Source: an uncultured Candidatus Poseidoniales archaeon (lineage in GTDB: Archaea > Thermoplasmatota > Poseidoniia > Poseidoniales > Poseidoniaceae). Taken from it: a stretch of DNA of 64,000 bases. Of this stretch, positions 11,525 through 21,016 are shown piece by piece. The notes below the pieces were generated by a model, which saw nothing but the letters and a program-made list of their open reading frames with translations, searched no databases and was not told where the DNA came from. A program made the position numbers and the translations under genes. The first letter of the stretch is position 1. Each line of letters starts with the position of its first letter. The DNA lies in the NCBI GenBank assembly GCA_905182185.1, contig CAJJAP010000005.1:62001-126000 (forward strand). Direction: 5' to 3'.

Positions 11525-12094
11525 ATGAACGGCCGCCACCTCACCTCAATGATGTTGATAGTCACTCTACTATTACCCTTAGTTGCTGGTTCCTCATTAA
11601 CTGGGGGCGTTGATAATAATCCGGATGAATCAGAAGTCCCTTTCTCAATAATTGAAAGAACCAATCCCAGCGTCGATGGCAAAGATTGGAACATTGAAAT
11701 TAGAATGGATGATGATGTATATGCAAATGGAACTACATTTATGATTACCACACAAGTCTGTACTAATGATGGTGTGTGTGACCCTCCAGTCCCACAAGAA
11801 GCCGTTGTAGATGGTCAAAATTATGCAATTTCGATCAAACCTAAATCAGACCATACTTATGTCAATTGGAGAGTTAATGCCGAGTATGAAAACGGCGATA
11901 AAGAAAACTTCCCTCAAGGTGATTGGTTCAAAACATGGTCATCTTGCTGGCTCAACAATGATGTGTGGGGCGGCGCAGATTCCACAGATGATGGGTGCAA
12001 GGTTGGAGGCGATAATGGCATTCTTCCAGGATTTGCATTACCGACGATACTAGGATCAATTGTAATGGCAATCGCATATTATCGCCGCGATTAA
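11525..12094 (+). CDS. Secreted protein with PGF-CTERM-like C-terminus
   Basis: N-terminal hydrophobic signal; C-terminal GILPGFALPTILGSIVMAIAYYRRD (PGF motif, hydrophobic segment, basic end). Confidence 0.65.
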   Translation: MNGRHLTSMMLIVTLLLPLVAGSSLTGGVDNNPDESEVPFSIIERTNPSVDGKDWNIEIRMDDDVYANGTTFMITTQVCTNDGVCDPPVPQEAVVDGQNYAISIKPKSDHTYVNWRVNAEYENGDKENFPQGDWFKTWSSCWLNNDVWGGADSTDDGCKVGGDNGILPGFALPTILGSIVMAIAYYRRD

Positions 12095-12531
12095 TTGAGA
12101 TGTTCAGCTAAACGTTCAATGAAGCGTCGCTGTTCATAATCCCAATTTTGCATTACTACTGAAACACTTGACTTATCTTTGGATAGATTGCCATCAACAA
12201 AACCAACTTGTATCAAATCACTATTAACCAGTGGTAAATTCTTGCCATTACATTCTACCAGCAGGCCTTTATCCGTCATCATTGCTGTTCCAAAAGAAAA
12301 TGTCACTTTGCCCTTAGATTGCTTTGTTTTGACCTGTCCGGCTTTCAAAAAGCGCACCAACGCATCCAACAATGAGTTCACATCTACATCAGATTCGACT
12401 GCACCTGAGCCATAGGCGGAAAGAAATTCTAGTTCGGTAGAGTTCTGTTCTATGAGGTGGTCTAAGCCGCGACCGATTTTCTCTTTCACAATAATCACCT
12501 CACAATGGTCCTTGAATAAGATTCCAACCAA
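12091..12531 (-). CDS. Hypothetical protein
   Basis: Uninterrupted 146-aa ORF between neighbouring genes; no family recognised. Start uncertain. Confidence 0.55.
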   Translation of the reverse strand: MVGILFKDHCEVIIVKEKIGRGLDHLIEQNSTELEFLSAYGSGAVESDVDVNSLLDALVRFLKAGQVKTKQSKGKVTFSFGTAMMTDKGLLVECNGKNLPLVNSDLIQVGFVDGNLSKDKSSVSVVMQNWDYEQRRFIERLAEHLN

Positions 12532-14653
12532 TCAATCGCCCATCGCTTGCATCTGCAACTAAAGAAAGATGATTGGACCATTGCGCGGAGTCCCATTCAC
12601 GTGACATGTCAACCGTAGTTGCTCCACTTGAACTATCAACTAAATTGTTGAGAATTGAATTTAGACCACTATCTGGAACCACTACCAAATACCCAATTCT
12701 TGTCTCTGGATGATAATCTCCACCTGTAGTGAAAAATTTATCAGTCCCTGTTAGTTGTGGGAAGCGGGAATTATCCATTAATCGTGCTTCCATCATGCTA
12801 AGATTCAATACGCTCGGAATTGAATTGCGATTATGTGATATCTCTTCATCGTATGCACCTTTGTCAATATAATCGCAATTATCTTCACTGGCTTGACCAC
12901 TTATTGAAAATTTAACCCAACCCGCAGTATTGTCACTCGCCACCCATGATAGATTCCAAGTAGTTACGCCATTTGCCCTTTCATCGATTGCTCGCCAGAT
13001 GTAACCGTCATCGTTCAGTGCTGCTGTTGCGCCGGTTACCTCACCTGAAAAATAATCTAAGCATTGGATTGATTGTTCTAAATTATAGCCTCTTTTATCA
13101 GATTCATCTGGCAGGTGAGTATCTGAATCACCCCAATTAACTAAGTCGTTACTGCTTGGTTTGAATTCATTTGCTTGGGGGCGATTATCGTAACCTTTAC
13201 CCAAATCAAGTAGTTTAACACCTCTCTTAAGAGTGATGCGATCAAAGGTATGGTGAATTTCTAATTCACCATCAGGCAATACATAATCACCTAGTAATTT
13301 TGAAGTTGTGGAGCAACCTGCTCGATTGGAATCGCTTCCTGAAATTACCACATCAACAGTTTGTTTAGCAACCCATGGACTACCTTCTCCAACCCAAAGG
13401 GTCATCGAAGCAGAGCCAAGACAATACGCTTCCAAATCATGATGAGTTGCAGTAATTTTCCACATTGGGTCACCACCAATGTCCTCAATACCGATAACTC
13501 TCCAATCCCATCCAAGGTTAGAGCCAGTTGCGTCATTATCAATTAAATCATTAGCAAATAATTGTTTGACTTCAACAGGTTGGGAAAGTAGGGCAAGTCC
13601 AGGTGCGAGTGTTTCTAGCCCGCCAAACAATGAGCCAACTCCATAAGACATCACATTACCTTGGTAAGCATCATCTAGAGTTACGCTCCATTGAACCTGA
13701 TTAGCAATAGATGATTGTTCTCTTAATTCTGTCCAACTTGTCGAGGTTAATTCTGAAGAACCACTAACGCTGGCAAATGTATCTGAACAGGCTGTTGAAC
13801 CAGGAATTGGTGAACGTAAGTGGCGTTGTACTGTAAATCGATCAAAGTCAAACGAATTGGTTGCTTCAACAGCAAGCCAATCACCACCTTGGCCACCACG
13901 CACCGAGACGGCGCCTAATCTATCCATCGAACTTTGTGAAGATAATTCATCAGTGCCACCTTCAGCAATAGAAGTTAGACCCATTCCAGAATACTCTAGG
14001 CGGATTTTACAGATGTCATCTTCTGTCTCTACATTGTCCAATACGAGATCTAAGAATCCTTCTGTGGCAATCAATTCTCCTTCGGAAATCGAATATTTCA
14101 TCTCATCTCCATATTTTAGAGGGTCCCCTGTAAATGGGTCGAGTTGGTTGTTGATGAACCACCAACCTCCAGCTGCAAGCATCATTGCAGTCAGTAATAC
14201 AGCAGCAACTTGTGGACGTCTGACAATATCAAGAAGAGTTGTTGGTTTGCCATCCCCCTTTGATTTACGAGGAATTGGAGCCGCTTTTTCAACCTCAGGT
14301 TCATCGATGAGATCTGCATCTAGAATCTCAGCATCAATGAAATCATCTTCTGTAAATTCTGGTTCTTGTAATACCGCTTCATCCTCTTCAGAATCATCTT
14401 CTTCGGGAGTTAGTGTAGATTCATCTTCCAATGACATTACAGATTCTTGTTCGACTACTTTGGACCCTTTTTGCTTAGAAGGTTTTGCTTTAGTCATTTT
14501 TTTTGCGGATAAGCCAATCTCACTTCTATCGAGTCCAAATTCGACTAACCTTTCAACCAAAATACTTTTTTTACCTGTAGTTGATAAGTCATTTAAAATG
14601 CACAAGGCCTTCAATTTGGCAACCGTCAAAGAGGATGTCTCTTCTACCACCAT
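12500..14653 (-). CDS. Membrane protein with N-terminal SAP-like motif, acidic linker, one TM helix and large exported domain
   Basis: MVVEETSSLTVAKLKALCILNDLSTTGKKSILVERLVEFGL (SAP-like), acidic E/D stretch, TM VAAVLLTAMMLAAGGWWFI. Confidence 0.7.
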   Translation of the reverse strand: MVVEETSSLTVAKLKALCILNDLSTTGKKSILVERLVEFGLDRSEIGLSAKKMTKAKPSKQKGSKVVEQESVMSLEDESTLTPEEDDSEEDEAVLQEPEFTEDDFIDAEILDADLIDEPEVEKAAPIPRKSKGDGKPTTLLDIVRRPQVAAVLLTAMMLAAGGWWFINNQLDPFTGDPLKYGDEMKYSISEGELIATEGFLDLVLDNVETEDDICKIRLEYSGMGLTSIAEGGTDELSSQSSMDRLGAVSVRGGQGGDWLAVEATNSFDFDRFTVQRHLRSPIPGSTACSDTFASVSGSSELTSTSWTELREQSSIANQVQWSVTLDDAYQGNVMSYGVGSLFGGLETLAPGLALLSQPVEVKQLFANDLIDNDATGSNLGWDWRVIGIEDIGGDPMWKITATHHDLEAYCLGSASMTLWVGEGSPWVAKQTVDVVISGSDSNRAGCSTTSKLLGDYVLPDGELEIHHTFDRITLKRGVKLLDLGKGYDNRPQANEFKPSSNDLVNWGDSDTHLPDESDKRGYNLEQSIQCLDYFSGEVTGATAALNDDGYIWRAIDERANGVTTWNLSWVASDNTAGWVKFSISGQASEDNCDYIDKGAYDEEISHNRNSIPSVLNLSMMEARLMDNSRFPQLTGTDKFFTTGGDYHPETRIGYLVVVPDSGLNSILNNLVDSSSGATTVDMSREWDSAQWSNHLSLVADASDGRLIGWNLIQGPL

Positions 14654-14784
14654 AGTGAACTCCAAACCAATGGCGCGCATTAATCCCTTTCAAGACCTGC
14701 CCTTGTTGGGTCAATTAAATGGCCATTCGCCAACGATTATCAAAAAGGCAAGGTTACTAATTGGAATTAGCAATAAAGGCCTTA

Positions 14785-15813
14785 TCATTCTTCGTAAGCG
14801 CTGAATGAACCATCTTCTGACTTGACATAGACTGATTGTGCGTAGGTGCCATCAGCGTATATTTTGAAATAGTAACCATTCTCGGTTTCTTCGAATCTTT
14901 CACTACCGGCTTCAGTTACTTCTTCGGCAACCGGCTCACTTTCTTCCACTTCTGCTGGTGGAGCGCCCGACGGACCAGATGTTGGCCCACTTGTAGGGCC
15001 GCCTGTTGGGCCTGAAGGTGGTGCACCGGCTGGCCCTGCTGCAATTTTGTCCTTGGAAATTTCAGACAAGACTTTCGATTCAGTCGTTTCATTGGTACCT
15101 TCTAGCATAGAGCGCACTGTTTCACCATGCTTCTGAGCACCGATAAAGGCAAAGATTGAGAGGAATAAACAGCATAATCCAAGCACTCCTGCGAATATTT
15201 GGTTAGGCCACATCTTTCCGTTGACTTTCATATCTGAATTCGCATCACCAAGATTGTCTCCATTAGAATCTACATATTGAACGATCATGCAATAAGCAGC
15301 AGGGTCAACATCAAATTCGAAATCGTATGTAACACCTGCACTTGGAGTGGTTTCTGTAACCTGATAATGATGCTTATGATCGCTTCCATTCCTTGCCAGT
15401 GGAGTGAATTCTCCGAGATTGCTTTGGCAATCATCCGCTTGTATTAGATAGGCACCAAGTAAAACTCCAGACTTTGTTGGAGGATTGATGACATCGACTG
15501 ATATCGTAACTGGTACATCTGTAAAATCATCACCTGGAATTGGCAATCCCCAAATATATCCAACATCTTTCTCTGCTGAATTAGTAAAATCATCATAATC
15601 CGCTCCAAACGGCATTGGGAACAATGCAAAACCAAACAAAATTGCTGCGACCCCCAAATACAGGAAAACATTCCAGCGGGCCTGTTTTAATGCACCCTTA
15701 CGCCCCTCCAATGACATGTCTTCTAGTTGCTCATCCATGTCGTCATCAACAACAATTTCGTTGCTGAGTTCCACCTCCTCATCGTCGGTCATATCCGTTG
15801 CCACATTATCCAA
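14785..15813 (-). CDS. Two-TM membrane protein with Gly/Pro/Ser-rich cytoplasmic linker
   Basis: TM segments VFLYLGVAAILFGFALFPM and IFAGVLGLCCLFLSIFAFIG; PAGAPPSGPTGGPTSGPTSGPSGAPP linker. Confidence 0.7.
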   Translation of the reverse strand: MDNVATDMTDDEEVELSNEIVVDDDMDEQLEDMSLEGRKGALKQARWNVFLYLGVAAILFGFALFPMPFGADYDDFTNSAEKDVGYIWGLPIPGDDFTDVPVTISVDVINPPTKSGVLLGAYLIQADDCQSNLGEFTPLARNGSDHKHHYQVTETTPSAGVTYDFEFDVDPAAYCMIVQYVDSNGDNLGDANSDMKVNGKMWPNQIFAGVLGLCCLFLSIFAFIGAQKHGETVRSMLEGTNETTESKVLSEISKDKIAAGPAGAPPSGPTGGPTSGPTSGPSGAPPAEVEESEPVAEEVTEAGSERFEETENGYYFKIYADGTYAQSVYVKSEDGSFSAYEE

Positions 15814-15887
15814 GCACTTGAAAGAAACGGAAAGTCAGACTAACGTGGTAGCGATGGTCTCAATAATGAGGCCTAATTGCGAGTGAC

Positions 15888-17075
15888 ATGGGAATTCGTG
15901 TTGCTGTGCTATCACGTGGACCTCGCTTGTATAGTACCAGAAGATTGGTTGAAGAGGGTAAAAAGCGGGAAATCGATGTCGAAGTTGTAGACCCGATGAA
16001 ATTCTCTCTTTTCGTTGCAAATGGGGATATCAATGTCACATACAAAGGTGAACCATTCGCATATGATGCAATAATTCCTCGAATTGGACATTCAATAACA
16101 AAACATGGTGTCGCAGTTTTACGACATTTAGAGCAATTGGATGTATGGACTGCAAATACTGGCCAAGGAATATTGCAAAGTCGTGACAAATTACACGCCA
16201 GCCAAATCCTTGCCCGAAACAATATTCCAGTTCCAAAAACCACCTATGTGCGAGATACATTGGATATTGAGGCTGCTATTAATTCGGTCGGTGGCCTACC
16301 AGTCGTCATCAAGGTTACTTCTGGAACACAAGGGCAAGGTGTGTTCTTACGCCACACTCTACACGAAGCAAAGAATCTAGTTCAAGGGTTATTAATGACT
16401 GGACGTTCAATTTTAATCCAGGAATATATTGTAGAATCTCATGGTAAAGATATTCGGGCCCTCGTCGTTGGTGACAAGGTAGTTGCTAGTATGCGCAGAA
16501 AGGCAAGAGGTAGAGAATTTAGAAGTAATTACCACCTCAATGGAACTGTAGAAAAGGTTGACCTCCCTGACGACATCGCTGAGGTTGCTTGTCGTGCAGC
16601 ACGCGTACTAGGGCTGCATATCGCTGGAGTAGATCTGCTTGAATCCGACCAAGGACCATTGGTCCTAGAAGTAAATTCGTCACCTGGCCTAGAAGGAATT
16701 GAAAAGGCTAGCGGGGTCAATGTCGCTGGTGAAATTATTGATTTCGTCACCTCAGAGGCTTCATTCTCTAAAGTAGATTTAGACCAACTAATGCGCACTG
16801 TCCCAGGCCAAGGAATGGTGTCTTTACAAATTAGAAATCATCCGAACCTTGTTGGGGAAAAATTGTGTGACCTTTTCAAAACTAGTGTGGATGTTCCTGT
16901 TTTCGCATTGTCAAGGGATAATTCCTTGTTATGGAATCCAGACTCGGAGTTACAATTAAGATATGCTGATGTTCTAATTTGCTATGGCGAACTTACAGAA
17001 CTGCGCTCATCTCTAAGGCAAGCAATAGGAGAAATTCCGAGCGAGAATGTTGCTGAAGTTGAACAAGAATCCTAA
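15888..17075 (+). CDS. rimK: RimK-type ATP-grasp ligase with extra C-terminal domain resembling TrkA-C/RCK_C
   Basis: RIGHSITKHGVAVLRHLEQL, SRDKLHASQILARNNIPVPKT, EYIVESHGKDIRALVVGDKVVASMRRKA, GVDLLESDQGPLVLEVNSSPGLEGIE; tail VSLQIRNHPNLVGEKLCDLF...YADVLICYGE. Confidence 0.88.
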   Translation: MGIRVAVLSRGPRLYSTRRLVEEGKKREIDVEVVDPMKFSLFVANGDINVTYKGEPFAYDAIIPRIGHSITKHGVAVLRHLEQLDVWTANTGQGILQSRDKLHASQILARNNIPVPKTTYVRDTLDIEAAINSVGGLPVVIKVTSGTQGQGVFLRHTLHEAKNLVQGLLMTGRSILIQEYIVESHGKDIRALVVGDKVVASMRRKARGREFRSNYHLNGTVEKVDLPDDIAEVACRAARVLGLHIAGVDLLESDQGPLVLEVNSSPGLEGIEKASGVNVAGEIIDFVTSEASFSKVDLDQLMRTVPGQGMVSLQIRNHPNLVGEKLCDLFKTSVDVPVFALSRDNSLLWNPDSELQLRYADVLICYGELTELRSSLRQAIGEIPSENVAEVEQES

Positions 17076-17305
17076 CTTGAATTAGGAATCATATTGAATA
17101 ATACGCATTAATTGTAACCAATTTACGATTAGTTAATACAGCGTTGCCAATATTATCCGTCAAACTGTATAGTGAAATTTGCTGTTAGCGCGCGGTGGCT
17201 TCTTATGATAGGCCACTGTCCTCTTTCATGCTCTTAGGAGCAAATGGGATGTACGGCCGCTTCGGCGGTAGGCGAATTTCGCCAAAAAAACGAGGAGGAA
17301 GAGAG

Positions 17306-18379
17306 ATGCGGTCACGCAAAGCAATAAGACCAAGCCAACTAAGGCTGGATGCTGAATCTCTTAGCCTCCCAGCCCGATTAATTCACTTACAAGACCTAGA
17401 TTGGATCAGTTGTTATCAACAGCAATTGCGTACCGAAAATAAGTCTGAAAATACTCGACGCAATTATATGTGCCATCTTAGAAGTTTAATCGAAACTACA
17501 TTACCTGGAGAATTGGTATTATCACAACATGATTATGATTTTATGACAATCCTTGAATTGGCATCAAGGATAGAGCCATTGAATGGCAGAATAGACCGTT
17601 GGTCGCATTCTCAAGCCGAGTTAAGACCTACAACTTTCAATGCTAAACTTGCTGCTGCAAAGCATTTATTGAAATGGATTGGTCAAATTTGGCCAGACCA
17701 TATTGGAAGAGTGAAGACTGGTAAAAGACTACCAAGAGTATTATCTCGTAGCGAATTGTCAATGGTATTGGAAGCCTCACGATTGAGTGAAAATGCCGTT
17801 GCTTCAATTGTCGTTGTCATGTTATTAGACACCGGCATGAGAGTGAGTGAGATATGCAATTTGGATATTGGCGATATCGATTTCGCCGATGGTTCTGCTA
17901 GAGTCAGAGAAGGAAAGGGCGATAAAGACCGACTCGTATTATTCACTGATAGAACGCTCAATCGAATCAAAGCATGGTTGCCTGTAAGAAATGAAAGAGC
18001 CGCTGCAAATGAATTAGCATTCTTACTCAATACACGTTGTAGGAGATTACAACCTCGTGGCGTTCAAAGACTGATGGACGACTTGGCTGTTGAAGCCTCT
18101 ATCCCTAAAGGAAAACTAACACCCCATGTATTGAGGCATAATTTTGCTACCGGTTTACTTGAAAGAGGGGCTGATTTGGTTTCTATTCAACGATTACTCG
18201 GTCATTCCAGCATAGCAACTACTAGAAATTACTTGGAGATTTCAGACCAAACACTACGCGAAGTTTACCATCGCGCTCAAGCAACTCGTAAAACAATTGA
18301 AGCTGAAGCTGCCCAACAGCAGCATAATGTTGAGGAATTGATTGAAACAACACCTTCTACCAGTTCACTGGGCATTTGA
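17306..18379 (+). CDS. xerA: Tyrosine recombinase (XerA/XerD-like)
   Basis: Catalytic pattern DTGMRVSEICNL (R), TPHVLRHNFAT (HxxR), LLGHSSIATTRNYLE (H...Y). Confidence 0.88.
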   Translation: MRSRKAIRPSQLRLDAESLSLPARLIHLQDLDWISCYQQQLRTENKSENTRRNYMCHLRSLIETTLPGELVLSQHDYDFMTILELASRIEPLNGRIDRWSHSQAELRPTTFNAKLAAAKHLLKWIGQIWPDHIGRVKTGKRLPRVLSRSELSMVLEASRLSENAVASIVVVMLLDTGMRVSEICNLDIGDIDFADGSARVREGKGDKDRLVLFTDRTLNRIKAWLPVRNERAAANELAFLLNTRCRRLQPRGVQRLMDDLAVEASIPKGKLTPHVLRHNFATGLLERGADLVSIQRLLGHSSIATTRNYLEISDQTLREVYHRAQATRKTIEAEAAQQQHNVEELIETTPSTSSLGI

Positions 18380-18380
18380 T

Positions 18381-18563
18381 TCAATTACTCTTTTGTTTGC
18401 GTTTAGAAATAGATTTAGGACCAAACCATTCTCTATGTGGGCGGATTTCTTGTCCGACGTGTCCTACTATTGGGCAATATTTCCCCGATCGGCAACGGGA
18501 GCAATTTTCTTTACCAGGTAATTCTACCGTTTTGCGAAGTCTTCCGTACTTACGCCTCGGCAT
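18381..18563 (-). CDS. Small basic Cys-containing protein (60 aa)
   Basis: MPRRKYGRLRKTVELPGKENCSRCRSGKYCPIVGHVGQEIRPHREWFGPKSISKRKQKSN; CxxC plus a third Cys. Confidence 0.5.
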   Translation of the reverse strand: MPRRKYGRLRKTVELPGKENCSRCRSGKYCPIVGHVGQEIRPHREWFGPKSISKRKQKSN

Positions 18564-18613
18564 GAATAGACAACTAAGCCAAACGGCTTTTGTTTATTGC
18601 GATTGATTGGTGG

Positions 18614-19198
18614 TCAATTCAACGTTTCTTCAAACGCTTCATCCAATCCATCTGATTCGACACTCTTTGGAACTTTGATAGTTCCACCTTTTCTTCCAGT
18701 TTCTTTAGCAGCCTTCTTCACTTTGCTAACTGAGGCTTTAGCAGCCTTACTGATTTTACTAGGTGTTGCTGTTGCTGCCTTCTTAGCCTTAGTAGTGGTT
18801 TTCTTTGCTGAAGATTTAGCCGCTGTTGCAGCCGCCTTAGCCTTAGCAGGGGCTTTCTTAGCAGCCGCCTTAGCCTTAGTAGTGGTTTTCTTTGCTGAAG
18901 ATTTAGCCGCTGTTGCCGCCGCCTTAGCCTTAGCAGTGGCTTTCTTTGCAGCCGCCTTAGCCTTAGTAGTGGTTTTCTTTGCTACTGATTTTACCTTAGT
19001 TGCGGCTTTTGCAGCAGCGATGGCTTTACTCGCAATCGCTTCACTCAAACCTGCCTTTTGCAAAGATGCGGTGGAAGATTTAGCTAATTTGGCAACGCTA
19101 TCAATCTTTGCAGCTACTAATTTTTTTGCAGATGCTGCGCTTACATTAGGAAGTGCAGATAAATTACCAGATTTTGAATCAGTTCCCTTAGCAGCCAT
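18614..19198 (-). CDS. HhH-domain protein with Ala/Lys/Thr-rich histone H1-like tail
   Basis: HhH-like LPNVSAASAKKLVAAKIDSVAKLAKSSTASLQKAGLSEAIASKAI followed by KKTTTKAKAAAKKATAKAKAAATAAKSSAKK repeats. Confidence 0.85.
   Translation of the reverse strand: MAAKGTDSKSGNLSALPNVSAASAKKLVAAKIDSVAKLAKSSTASLQKAGLSEAIASKAIAAAKAATKVKSVAKKTTTKAKAAAKKATAKAKAAATAAKSSAKKTTTKAKAAAKKAPAKAKAAATAAKSSAKKTTTKAKKAATATPSKISKAAKASVSKVKKAAKETGRKGGTIKVPKSVESDGLDEAFEETLN
18785..18985. repeat. In-frame tandem repeat, 87-bp period (29 aa), about 2.3 copies, inside the H1-like gene
   Basis: The string agccttagtagtggttttctttgct recurs at 18785, 18872 and 18959 (spacing 87). Confidence 0.9.
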
Positions 19199-19305
19199 AG
19201 ACTCACCCTATGGTAATGGAAAACAGCGCTCACACTTCAATACTTTGATTCAATTAAAATCCACAACCGTTGAATTGATTGCCTATAAGCCAACACATAG
19301 GACAT

Positions 19306-20229
19306 ATGAGAGAGGCTCTTGGTGTTGATTCGAGTGTACTCTTCGCCCAGGTTAAAAAGGCCACCTCCGACCACAAAATAGAACCTGAAAGTAACCTATT
19401 ACGAAGTAAACATTTCCATATGGGTAAGCCAGTATATCTAGGAGATGTAGCGATTCGCCTACTTTCGCAATTATCCCAGCCAGACACTCCATTTTTTATC
19501 CAACCACCTTCTTTTAACGAACAAATTTGGCGATTTACATGCAAAAGTAGTTCCTTGTCCATTTCAGTTGAATCCATTTCATATTGGGGTTTAGGGCTGT
19601 TCAATTCCGGATATCTAAACAGAATTGAAATTACTGGACCTCTACAGGAGCGAGCAAAGGTTTTGTTTGATCTAGTGGCTACATTATCACATAACCCTTG
19701 GGAATTCTCACATCGACTCAGTGCCAGAAGAGTGATGAAAAAAGAATCTAATTCACTTGCGGAAAATGAAAAATCTTGGCGCTATCTAATACAAGTTGCA
19801 TCTTCTGATATGGAGGAGCAAATCTCGATTATGGCTGAGCGTGCGAATATGGTTGAAAAGCGAATGACATTGAATAAAGATGTGAAAAATTGGAATCAAC
19901 AAAATGCCAATGCTGCACTACAAAGCGCATTACATGATTTGGATGCATCTAGAGCTGCTCAAGCAGATGACAACTCCCCTGCGGTCGGCCGTGCGCTGGC
20001 TAGAGTTGAGGCTTCTTTGATCAGTGCAGACCCAGCGACACAACTTGAAAATAATGATGAGATGCAAGAGGAATCTCAGATTGATGGGCAGATTTTGCAG
20101 TTCGGAGAAGCTGTAATTGATGAAAATGTGCAACTTGTAGACCTGTCCGAAAATGCTGACGAAGATATTGAATTAACCGCTGAAGACGCCATTATTGCCG
20201 ATTTTTCACAATCATTTGAAGAAGAATAA
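19306..20229 (+). CDS. Hypothetical protein with acidic C-terminus
   Basis: Long open frame; no family recognised. The ORF-track start at 19279 is TTG; ATG at 19306 preferred. Confidence 0.65.
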   Translation: MREALGVDSSVLFAQVKKATSDHKIEPESNLLRSKHFHMGKPVYLGDVAIRLLSQLSQPDTPFFIQPPSFNEQIWRFTCKSSSLSISVESISYWGLGLFNSGYLNRIEITGPLQERAKVLFDLVATLSHNPWEFSHRLSARRVMKKESNSLAENEKSWRYLIQVASSDMEEQISIMAERANMVEKRMTLNKDVKNWNQQNANAALQSALHDLDASRAAQADDNSPAVGRALARVEASLISADPATQLENNDEMQEESQIDGQILQFGEAVIDENVQLVDLSENADEDIELTAEDAIIADFSQSFEEE

Positions 20230-20298
20230 TTACTTTTTTCCTCAATTCGTTGCGGGTAGCGTTGATAAGGGGGTGGCCACTCGCCCATATCGGTTACA

Positions 20299-20496
20299 AT
20301 GGCTGCAAAGAAGAAGAAGTCCGATGGCAGTGGTATCCAGCAAGCCGCTGGTTTGATTCGTTATTTCGATGAAGAATCAGAACATGCTTGGAAAATTACC
20401 AAGGGCCAAGTATACTTCACTTGTATCTCAATTTCTATATTCTTTTACCTTGTTAACGAAGGCGTTGCACAAGCAATCTGGAATATATTCGCTTGA
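20299..20496 (+). CDS. secG: Preprotein translocase Sec61 beta (archaeal SecG) subunit
   Basis: MAAKKKKSDGSGIQQAAGLIRYFDEESEHAWKITKGQ plus one C-terminal TM; AGLIRYFDEE is characteristic. Confidence 0.88.
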   Translation: MAAKKKKSDGSGIQQAAGLIRYFDEESEHAWKITKGQVYFTCISISIFFYLVNEGVAQAIWNIFA

Positions 20497-20527
20497 ATTA
20501 TATCATTGCTTTTAGCAATTGATAATT

Positions 20528-20932
20528 TTACAAAGGTTTGATTAAGACTATCTTTCCTTCTTTAGAAGCCATTGCTTGAGCCACTTGCATTGCGGTTTTC
20601 ATACCAGAAGTTGCACCGATTGTTTTCGCTTCCCCTTCTTCATGGATTATCAATCGGTGAGTTAGATTGTAAAGAACGCCTTCCTCGATTCTTTGGAAGA
20701 CCCAATGTTCATTTTCAATGGTAACCATTGCTGGAACATCTGAAAGTGGACCCATCGCTTGACCGATTGTAGTAGTCCTAGCCGAAAGACCTTGTAGGTC
20801 TCTAAACGGTTTCCAAGTTCTTCGCCTTGCTGGCTGTTGTATACGCCGACTTCTATCTATGCCTTCTCTAAATGCTCTTGTCATCTTAGGGTCCCATCCC
20901 TTGGAGTTGGTTAACTCCATTTTTTGAGCCAA
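20528..20932 (-). CDS. Hypothetical basic protein
   Basis: 134-aa ORF in a gene gap; no family recognised. Confidence 0.55.
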   Translation of the reverse strand: MAQKMELTNSKGWDPKMTRAFREGIDRSRRIQQPARRRTWKPFRDLQGLSARTTTIGQAMGPLSDVPAMVTIENEHWVFQRIEEGVLYNLTHRLIIHEEGEAKTIGATSGMKTAMQVAQAMASKEGKIVLIKPL

Positions 20933-21016
20933 TCTGTTACACTAATAAGAAGCGCGACGACGAAGCAGCCGCGAATGCTGATTAGAACACCCTCGTGAAC
21001 TAATTCAAGTACACGA

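Noticed and set aside
17306-18379. Xer-type recombinase considered as a marker of an integrated element
   Set aside because: Neighbours are housekeeping-type genes on both sides, with no tRNA, att repeats or phage genes nearby; more likely chromosomal XerA.
18597-19328. Plus-strand ORF rich in Ala/Val/Phe (AAALALAGAFLAAALALVVVFF) that looks like a membrane protein
   Set aside because: It is the antisense shadow of the Lys/Ala-rich H1-like gene; the repeat makes a long spurious open frame.
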